This document shows positions 6,441-14,518 of a stretch of DNA of 14,518 bases, piece after piece. A program made the position numbers and the translations under genes. Positions within the stretch are counted from its first letter, which is position 1; each line of letters opens with the position of its first letter. This DNA is from Bacteroidales bacterium (GTDB lineage Bacteria > Bacteroidota > Bacteroidia > Bacteroidales > UBA932): assembly GCA_021443625.1 (NCBI GenBank), contig JABUTP010000009.1:8344-22861 (forward strand), read 5' to 3'. The notes beneath the pieces are model-generated. The model was not told the DNA's origin. It saw only the letters and a program-made list of their open reading frames with translations, and searched no databases.

Positions 6441-8191
6441 AAACTACCGGTGTTGTAACAGGTATCATTTCCAACCTCGTGACCATCGCTTTCGAAGGGC
6501 ACGTGGCGGAGAATGAGATTTGTTATGTGGATTTAAACGGCGTCAAACTGATGGCCGAAGTCATCAAAGTGACGGGCAAGAATGCTTTTGCCCAGGTTTT
6601 TGAAAGTACCCGTGGCCTGAAGCAGGGCGACCGTGTCGAATTTGACGGCCATATGCTCGAGATTACCCTCGGCCCCGGCCTTCTTTCAAGCAGCTACGAC
6701 GGCCTGCAGAACAACCTTGCCACAATGGAGGACATTTTCCTCAAGAGAGGTGAATATACCGCTCCGCTGGACTCTTCCAAAGAGTGGGACTTCACCCCCA
6801 TAGCCGCAGTGGGCGACAAAGTCAGTGCGGCTTCCTGGCTCGGTGAGGTCAAGGAAGGGTGGCTTCCCCACAAAATCATGGTGCCTTTCTCGTTCAAGGG
6901 TTCCTACACCGTTGCCAAAGTGGCGGCTGCCGGCAAATACAGGATTGATGACACAATCGCCGTCCTGAAGGATGCCAAAGGCGAGGAAGTTCCTGTAACG
7001 ATGGTGCAGAAATGGCCCGTCAAGGTTGCCGTGGGAGGATATAAGGAGAAACCCCGCCCGTACCGCATCATGGAAACCGGTGTCCGCACCATAGATACCC
7101 TCAACCCCATTGCCGAAGGAGGTACAGGGTTCATCCCCGGTCCTTTCGGCTGCGGCAAGACCGTGCTTCAGCACGCAATCGCCAAGCAGTGCGATGCCGA
7201 CGTCATTGTGATGGCTGCCTGCGGCGAGCGCGCCAATGAGGTTGTGGAAATCTTCAAGGAGTTCCCCGAACTCATCGACCCCAACACCGGCCGCAAGCTT
7301 ATGGAGCGTACAACCATCATCTGCAACACCTCGAATATGCCCGTTGCTGCCCGTGAGGCCTCGGTATATACCGCAATGACCATCTGCGAATACTACAGGG
7401 CAATGGGTCTGAAGGTGCTGCTCCTGGCCGACTCCACATCGCGCTGGGCACAGGCCTTGAGGGAGATGTCCAACCGTATGGAGGAACTTCCCGGCGCTGA
7501 CGCCTTCCCCGTCGATCTGTCGTCCATCATTTCCAACTTCTACTCCCGTGCCGGCATCGTTACTCTGAATAACGGCAAGACAGGTTCGGTAACCTTTATC
7601 GGAACGGTTTCACCCGCCGGCGGTAACCTCAAGGAGCCGGTGACAGAATCTACCAAGAAGGCCGCCCGCTGTTTCTACGCCCTGGCCCAGGGACGCGCCG
7701 ACAGCAAGCGCTATCCCGCCGTGGATCCCCTCGATTCCTATTCCAAATACCTTGAATATCCCGAAATAGCCGAGTGTCTCAACAACCTCATCTGCCCCGG
7801 TTGGGTGGATATGGTTCTGAAGGCCAAAAACCTTGTCCGCAGGGGAAAAGAGATGGCCGAGCAGATAAACATCCTCGGTGACGACGGTGTGCCCATCACC
7901 TACCACGAGACTTTCTGGAAGTCCGAACTGGTCGATTTCGTGATACTCCAGCAGGATGCCTTTGACGAAATTGACTCCCGCACTTCGCTCGAGAGGCAGA
8001 AATTCATGCTTTCGCTGGTTCTGGAATTCTGCGACAAGACATACGATTTCGAGACATTCGAAGAGTGCTCCGCATATTTTAAGAATCTTATCAACTCCTT
8101 CCGTCAGATGAACTTCTCGGAGTGGCAGAGTGAGAAATTCAATTCATATCTAACCCAAATCAGAAACATTCTTAGCGATGGCAACAACTAA
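6437..8191 (+). CDS. atpA: V/A-type ATPase catalytic subunit A
   Basis: Subunit A carries the ATP-hydrolysing or ATP-making sites of the A3B3 head. The 584-residue protein has the N-terminal beta barrel, then the long insertion specific to A subunits (about residues 110-185). The P-loop GPFGCGKT is at 235-242 and the catalytic glutamate is Glu264 in ACGERANEV. The nucleotide-binding fold continues with LLLADSTSRWAQALREMSNRMEELPGADAFPVDL. A helical C-terminal domain ends the protein. With all catalytic residues present it should be active. It overlaps the DUF2764 stop by four bases and runs 14 bases into atpB. The P-loop and insertion distinguish it clearly from an F-type alpha or beta subunit. 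Confidence 0.98.
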   Translation: MKTTGVVTGIISNLVTIAFEGHVAENEICYVDLNGVKLMAEVIKVTGKNAFAQVFESTRGLKQGDRVEFDGHMLEITLGPGLLSSSYDGLQNNLATMEDIFLKRGEYTAPLDSSKEWDFTPIAAVGDKVSAASWLGEVKEGWLPHKIMVPFSFKGSYTVAKVAAAGKYRIDDTIAVLKDAKGEEVPVTMVQKWPVKVAVGGYKEKPRPYRIMETGVRTIDTLNPIAEGGTGFIPGPFGCGKTVLQHAIAKQCDADVIVMAACGERANEVVEIFKEFPELIDPNTGRKLMERTTIICNTSNMPVAAREASVYTAMTICEYYRAMGLKVLLLADSTSRWAQALREMSNRMEELPGADAFPVDLSSIISNFYSRAGIVTLNNGKTGSVTFIGTVSPAGGNLKEPVTESTKKAARCFYALAQGRADSKRYPAVDPLDSYSKYLEYPEIAECLNNLICPGWVDMVLKAKNLVRRGKEMAEQINILGDDGVPITYHETFWKSELVDFVILQQDAFDEIDSRTSLERQKFMLSLVLEFCDKTYDFETFEECSAYFKNLINSFRQMNFSEWQSEKFNSYLTQIRNILSDGNN

Positions 8192-9500
8192 CGCATTTGC
8201 AAGGACATATACCCAATTGGAGGCTATTACCAAGGCCACTGTGTCGCTGAGGGCGCAGGGCATCAGCAACGATGAACTTGCCATCGTGGACGGGCGTCTG
8301 GCCCAGGTCGTAAAAATTAAGGGGGACAGTGTCACCCTCCAGGTTTTCTCCGGTACTGAAGGCATCCCCACCGATGCTGAGGTGCGTTTCTTCGGAGAGG
8401 CTCCTTCGCTCAACGTGGGCGAAGGTCTTGCAGGGCGCTTCTTCAACGCTTACGGCGAGCCCATTGACGGCGGCCCGAAGGTGGAAGGGGAGAAGCGGTT
8501 TATCGGCGGCCCGTCTGTGAACCCCTACAAGCGCGAGCAGCCCTCGCAGCTCATCCCTACCGGAATTGCCGGCATCGACCTCAACAACACGTTGGTTTCT
8601 GGACAGAAGATACCTTTCTTCGCCGACCCCGACCAGCCCTACAACCAGGTTATGGCGCAGGTTGCCCTTCGTGCCGATGTGGACAAGATTATCCTCGGCG
8701 GTATGGGACTCAGCAACGATGATTACCTCTATTTCAAGCAGGCCTTCGAGAGCGCCGGCGCCCTGGACAAGATCATCTGCTTTGTCAACACCACCGAGCA
8801 GCCCCCCGTGGAGCGTCTGCTGATTCCCGATATGGTGCTTACCGCCGCAGAGTATTTCGCAGTGGACCGCAACGAAAAGGTGCTGGTGCTGCTGACCGAT
8901 ATGACGCTGTATGCCGACGCCCTCTGCATCGTTTCCAATCGTATGGACCAGATTCCTTCCAAGGATTCGATGCCCGGTTCGCTCTATTCCGACCTGGCCA
9001 AGATTTACGAAAAGGCGGTGCAGCTTCCTTCGGGCGGCTCCATCACCATCATCGCCGTGACAACCCTCAATGACGGGGACATCACCCACGCCATTCCCGA
9101 CAACACCGGATACATCACCGAGGGACAGCTGTTCCTCCGTCAGGATACCGACACCGGAAAGGTCATCATCGACCCGTTCCGCAGCCTTTCCCGACTCAAA
9201 CAGCTGGTGCAGAACAAGAAGACCAGGGAAGACCACTCGCAGGTAATGAACGCCTCTGTACGTCTCTATGCCGATGCCCAGAATGCCAAGACCAAGCTGG
9301 AGAACGGCTTTGACCTCAGCGACTACGATATGCGTTGCCTCGATTATGCAAAAGAGTATGCCGTAAGGTTGCTTGCCATAGACGTGAATATCCCCATTGA
9401 GGAGATGCTCGACACGGCTTGGGAGATTTTCGGAAAATATTTCAGCAAGGCCGAAACCGGCATCAAGGAGTCTCTCATAGAAAAGTATTGGAAAGCATAA
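8178..9500 (+). CDS. atpB: V/A-type ATPase non-catalytic subunit B
   Basis: Subunit B alternates with A in the head and completes the catalytic sites from the side. The 440-residue protein shows the family landmarks RFFNAYGEPIDGGP, PYKREQPSQLIPTGIAGID, GGMGLSNDDYLYF and DMTLYADAL. It has no Walker A motif, as expected. The degenerate loop, usually SGSGLPHNE, is here ADPDQPYNQ (residues 149-157) and has lost its glycines. Arg339 in SLSRL sits where the arginine finger is expected. The start at 8178 overlaps the end of atpA by 14 bases, implying coupled translation; the next gene, atpD, begins six bases after the stop. Confidence 0.97.
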   Translation: MATTNAFARTYTQLEAITKATVSLRAQGISNDELAIVDGRLAQVVKIKGDSVTLQVFSGTEGIPTDAEVRFFGEAPSLNVGEGLAGRFFNAYGEPIDGGPKVEGEKRFIGGPSVNPYKREQPSQLIPTGIAGIDLNNTLVSGQKIPFFADPDQPYNQVMAQVALRADVDKIILGGMGLSNDDYLYFKQAFESAGALDKIICFVNTTEQPPVERLLIPDMVLTAAEYFAVDRNEKVLVLLTDMTLYADALCIVSNRMDQIPSKDSMPGSLYSDLAKIYEKAVQLPSGGSITIIAVTTLNDGDITHAIPDNTGYITEGQLFLRQDTDTGKVIIDPFRSLSRLKQLVQNKKTREDHSQVMNASVRLYADAQNAKTKLENGFDLSDYDMRCLDYAKEYAVRLLAIDVNIPIEEMLDTAWEIFGKYFSKAETGIKESLIEKYWKA

Positions 9501-9506
9501 GCTGTT

Positions 9507-10112
9507 ATGGCCATAAAGTTTCAATATAACAAAACCTCTCTGGTCGAACTCGGCAAGCAGCTGAAAGTCCGCACCCGGGCCCTGCCCACCTTGAAAAACA
9601 AGGAGGCGGCGCTGCGCTCGGAGGTCAAGAGGGCCAAGGAGAAGAGCGAGGCTCTCGAGCGGGAACTGGAGAAGGCTCTGACAAGTTACGACTACATGGC
9701 CGGACTCTGGAACGAATTTGAACCGGGTCTTGTCACCATCGACGATGTGGAACTCAAGACCGTCAAGGTGGCGGGTGTCAAGACCCCCGCGCTCGAGAGG
9801 GTGGTCTATACCGTCAGGGAATACGATGCCTTCATCAAGCCACTGTGGTATGCCGACGGCGTGGAAATCCTCAAGAATCTGGCACAGATAGGGGTTGAGG
9901 CGCAGGTTTGTATGGAGGCCAGCCGACTGCTCGACTTCCAGAGAAAGAAGACGACCCAGAAGGTCAACCTCTACGAGAAGGTGCAGATTCCCGGCTTTCA
10001 GGAGGCCATCCGCAAGATAAAAAGATATATGGAAGACGAGGAAAACCTTTCCAAGGCTTCCCAGAAGATAGTAAAACAGCGCCACAGCGCAGAAGAAGAG
10101 GAGAATATGTAG
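9507..10112 (+). CDS. atpD: V/A-type ATPase subunit D (central shaft)
   Basis: Subunit D is the coiled-coil axle that turns inside the A3B3 head. The 201-residue protein begins with the expected FQYNKTSLVELGKQLKVRTRALPTLKNKEAALRSEV helix and ends with a second long helix (about 150-195), which together can form the antiparallel coiled coil. The centre (about 75-140) is less conserved. In other V/A-ATPases D works with subunit F, which I cannot find here. One base separates its TAG stop from the atpI ATG. Confidence 0.9.
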   Translation: MAIKFQYNKTSLVELGKQLKVRTRALPTLKNKEAALRSEVKRAKEKSEALERELEKALTSYDYMAGLWNEFEPGLVTIDDVELKTVKVAGVKTPALERVVYTVREYDAFIKPLWYADGVEILKNLAQIGVEAQVCMEASRLLDFQRKKTTQKVNLYEKVQIPGFQEAIRKIKRYMEDEENLSKASQKIVKQRHSAEEEENM

Positions 10113-10113
10113 T

Positions 10114-12362
<2,249 letters not shown>

Positions 12363-12397
12363 GAAGCAGTTAGGGTTTACCAACCGAAAAGAAGAAG

Positions 12398-12431
12398 GGG
12401 CTTGACCGGATTCCGGTCAGCCCTTTTTTTT
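12398..12431 (+). terminator. Intrinsic terminator of the V-ATPase operon
   Basis: GGGC (12398-12401) pairs with GCCC (12420-12423), and TGACCGG (12403-12409) with CCGGTCA (12413-12419) around a three-base loop, leaving one bulged T. Eight T follow (12424-12431). It lies 35 bases after the atpK stop, in the gap between two convergent genes. On the other strand the hairpin is followed only by a mixed C/T stretch, so termination of xerD there would be weak. Confidence 0.92.
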
Positions 12432-12475
12432 GTATCTCGTCTCCCTTTGGCACGGATAGCCTGCATCCAAATCAT

Positions 12476-13381
12476 TTACGGCCTTTCAAGATATTTCAGG
12501 ATATTTTCCTGCCACTTCCTGGTGTCGATGTGGGTGTAGATTTCGGTGGTGAGGACGCTTTCGTGCCCCAGCATTTCCTGAACAGTGCGCAAATCGGCCC
12601 CGTTCTCCACAAGGTGCGACGCGAAGGAGTGGCGGAACGTGTGGGGCGAGACGGTCTTTTCAATGCCTGCGGCGGCAACCTGCTCTCTGACCATGGTGAA
12701 TACCATCTGTCTGGTGAGCGGCCTGCCCCTCCGGTTCAGAAACAGAAAGTCCTCGCACCCGCGCGCCACCGGCATCGTCCGCCTGCAGTCAATATAGAGT
12801 TTGACCGAATCTATGGCATATTCTCCGATGGGAACCAGCCGCTGTTTGTTCCCCTTGCCGATAATCCGGATAAACCCTTCTTCGAAGAAAAGGTCGGAGA
12901 TTTTGAGGGTTGTAAGTTCGCTTACCCTCAATCCGCAGCTGTAGAGCATCTCCAGCATCGCCTTGTTGCGATGCCCTTCGGGTTTTGACAGATCCACCGA
13001 GCCGATGATGGCGTCAATCTCCTCCGCCGAGAGGACGTCGGGCAGATGGCGCTGGATTTTAGGGGTGTCGATGGCGTCGCAGGGGTTCTTGTCCAGCCCC
13101 TCCTCATCTTCCAGATAGAGATAAAACGATTTCAGAGCGCTGATGGCCCGTGCCTGGGAACGTTTGGAAATGCCGCTTTCGGAGAGATTCGAGATGTAAC
13201 CCGTCATCTCTTCCCCGCTCACTCTGCGAGGGTCGGCAAGCCCCAGGTCATCCAGATAGCCGAAAAACCGGCGCAGGTCGAATGAGTATCCGGCGATGGT
13301 CTCGTCTGACATCGACCGCTCGAAGCGCAGGAATGAGCTGTAGCCTTTAAGGGTGGCGTCCCAGTGGGATGCGTTTTCCAT
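12476..13381 (-). CDS. xerD: Tyrosine recombinase XerD-like
   Basis: This recombinase resolves chromosome dimers at dif near the division septum. The 301-residue protein has the N-terminal core-binding SAM-like domain (1-100) and the C-terminal catalytic domain. All active-site residues are present: Arg152 (LRVSEL), Lys176 (GKGNK), His247 and Arg250 (HTFRHSF), His273 (LGHES) and the nucleophile Tyr282 (IYTHID). The length and C-terminal sequence fit a housekeeping Xer protein rather than an integrase of a mobile element, and no mobile genes are near. Assignment to XerD instead of XerC is by overall resemblance and is less sure. The start lies 12 bases after the nth stop, so it is the last gene of the ftsE-nth-xerD unit. 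Confidence 0.88.
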   Translation of the reverse strand: MENASHWDATLKGYSSFLRFERSMSDETIAGYSFDLRRFFGYLDDLGLADPRRVSGEEMTGYISNLSESGISKRSQARAISALKSFYLYLEDEEGLDKNPCDAIDTPKIQRHLPDVLSAEEIDAIIGSVDLSKPEGHRNKAMLEMLYSCGLRVSELTTLKISDLFFEEGFIRIIGKGNKQRLVPIGEYAIDSVKLYIDCRRTMPVARGCEDFLFLNRRGRPLTRQMVFTMVREQVAAAGIEKTVSPHTFRHSFASHLVENGADLRTVQEMLGHESVLTTEIYTHIDTRKWQENILKYLERP

Positions 13382-13393
13382 ACAAACGGTTTC

Positions 13394-14062
13394 TCAATCT
13401 TCAATGGGTTTGGAACCGGGCTTGGCCGGCGCCATCTTCTTATAGTGGGCGCAAAGCGGCGAGAGACCGCATTGGCCGCAGAACGGCTTCTGGGCTTTGC
13501 AGACGTAGCGGCCGTGGAGAATGAGCCAATGGTGGGCATTGGGGCGTTTGGCTTCGGGAATACCTTTGGTAAGGTCCTTTTCAACCGCAAGGGGAGTGGT
13601 GCCCTTGGAGAGCCCGAGCCTGCGGGCCACGCGGAACACGTGCGTATCCACTGCTATTACGGGGTTGTCGTAGAGGACGCTGGTCACGACATTGGCGGTC
13701 TTGCGCCCAACACCGGGGAGTCTTTGCAGGGAATCGATGTCCGAAGGGACCTCTCCGCCGAATTCGGTGACTATCATTTTGGCAGCCGATATGAGATGTT
13801 CGGTCTTGCTGTTGGGATATGAAACCGATTTGATGAGGGCAAAGACTTCGTCGGTGGAGGCGGCGGCAAGCGCTGCTGCGGTGGGGAAGCGTTGGAACAG
13901 GGCCGGGGTCGTCTGATTCACCCTTTTGTCGGTGCATTGGGCCGAAAGCATTACCGCGACCAGAAGCTGGAAGGGGTTTTCAAACTTCAGCTCGGGTTTG
14001 GGCACAGGGTTTTCCCGCTCGAACCACGACAGTATCTCATTGAAACGACGCTGCGATGCCAT
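13394..14062 (-). CDS. nth: Endonuclease III (DNA glycosylase/AP lyase)
   Basis: Nth removes oxidised pyrimidines from DNA and nicks the resulting abasic site, starting base-excision repair. The 222-residue length is normal. The helix-hairpin-helix LPGVGRKTANVV (115-126) contains the catalytic Lys121, and Asp139 in VDTHVFRV is the second catalytic residue. Four cysteines (188, 195, 198 and 204) with spacing C-x6-C-x2-C-x5-C bind the 4Fe-4S cluster. LSAQCTD (40-45) is the family's lesion-site segment. The ATG is four bases after the ftsE stop, pointing to cotranscription. Confidence 0.97.
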   Translation of the reverse strand: MASQRRFNEILSWFERENPVPKPELKFENPFQLLVAVMLSAQCTDKRVNQTTPALFQRFPTAAALAAASTDEVFALIKSVSYPNSKTEHLISAAKMIVTEFGGEVPSDIDSLQRLPGVGRKTANVVTSVLYDNPVIAVDTHVFRVARRLGLSKGTTPLAVEKDLTKGIPEAKRPNAHHWLILHGRYVCKAQKPFCGQCGLSPLCAHYKKMAPAKPGSKPIED

Positions 14063-14066
14063 AGGA

Positions 14067-14518
14067 CTAAAGGTCTATTTCAATGTCTTGATTGTCTATG
14101 ATTTCCGAGCAGGAATTGTCTTTGCAGAGAAAGACGCGGCCGGGGTATTGCCTCAGGAACTGGGTGTTGTGGGTTACCATTATCACGGCGGTGCCGCTCT
14201 CTCGGTTGATGCGGCAGAGCAGGTTCATGATGCCTGCGGCGGTTTCGCTGTCGAGGTTGCCGGTGGGCTCGTCTGCAAGAATGACCTCCGGCTCGTTGAG
14301 TATGGCGCGGGCAATGGCCACTCGCTGCTGCTCGCCTCCCGAGAGTTGCCAAGGCATCTTGTGGGCCTTGCTGGTGAGCCCCACCATCTCGAGGACCTCA
14401 TCGATGCGTCCGGCCATGGATTTTCTGTCTTTCCAGTCTGTGCTGCGCAGCACAAACTCGAGGTTTTCGCTCACCGAACTGTCCATCAGAAGCTGGAAAT
14501 CCTGAAAAATTATCCCCA
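14067..14518 (-). CDS. ftsE: Cell division ATP-binding protein FtsE, N-terminus missing
   Basis: FtsE is the ABC ATPase of the FtsEX complex, which couples the division ring to activation of cell-wall hydrolases. The frame is open to the right edge of the window, so the Walker A region lies outside and the Met at 14486 is internal. About 150 residues are visible: the Q-loop in GIIFQDFQLLMD, the ABC signature LSGGEQQRVAIARAI, Walker B VILADEPTGNLD and the switch histidine in VTHN. The sequence after the Q-loop (QLLMDSSVSENL) resembles FtsE more than other ABC proteins such as LolD, but the partner gene ftsX is not in view, so the assignment rests on sequence alone. Confidence 0.82.
   Translation of the reverse strand, partial: GIIFQDFQLLMDSSVSENLEFVLRSTDWKDRKSMAGRIDEVLEMVGLTSKAHKMPWQLSGGEQQRVAIARAILNEPEVILADEPTGNLDSETAAGIMNLLCRINRESGTAVIMVTHNTQFLRQYPGRVFLCKDNSCSEIIDNQDIEIDL

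Noticed and set aside
12476..13381. xerD as the integrase of a mobile element
   Set aside because: Length and sequence fit a housekeeping Xer protein, the gene follows nth in an apparent operon, and no attachment repeats, transposase or cargo genes are near.

Overview
The window looks like ordinary chromosomal sequence from a GC-rich member of the Bacteroidota, most likely Bacteroidales. Three things point there: a Bacteroidetes-type promoter (TTTG-N19-TAnnTTTG) in front of rplS, start codons preceded by A-rich sequence instead of clear Shine-Dalgarno sites, and a V/A-type ATPase operon in the order E-DUF2764-A-B-D-I-K, an order I know from Bacteroidetes and Chlamydiae. I cannot place the genus. 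There is no transposase, phage gene, CRISPR array or rRNA.

Layout. Positions 1-933 (+) hold the 3' part of rimO, which methylthiolates ribosomal protein S12. A short gap with a weak terminator and a 14-base palindrome leads to grpE, dnaJ and a secreted M23 peptidase (1022-4480, +), tightly spaced and probably one operon. A promoter and a folded leader then precede rplS (L19), followed by tRNA-Arg(ACG) and a strong intrinsic terminator (4517-5113). Immediately after comes the V-ATPase operon (5254-12362, +), with its own candidate promoter, a candidate structured 5' leader and a closing terminator. On the minus strand, convergent with it, lie ftsE (running off the right edge), nth and xerD (14518 down to 12476), separated by 4 and 12 bases.

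How the genes work together. GrpE and DnaJ are the two co-chaperones of DnaK. L19 and an arginine tRNA share a transcript. The seven atp genes encode a rotary ion pump or ATP synthase: A and B form the head, D the central shaft, E a peripheral stalk, I the arginine-bearing stator and K the ion-carrying ring. No gene for subunits C, F or G/H is present, although the operon appears bounded on both sides. The DUF2764 protein is the obvious candidate for one missing role. Subunit K keeps the Thr-Gln/Tyr/Gln/Glu residues that coordinate sodium in Enterococcus hirae NtpK, which suggests Na+ coupling. The minus-strand cluster links cell division (FtsE), base-excision repair (Nth) and chromosome dimer resolution (XerD).

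The signals most worth a second look are the two RNA leaders: a nested three-stem fold in front of rplS, and a long three-tier hairpin at the predicted 5' end of the atp transcript. Both were found by eye and need folding and comparative tests.
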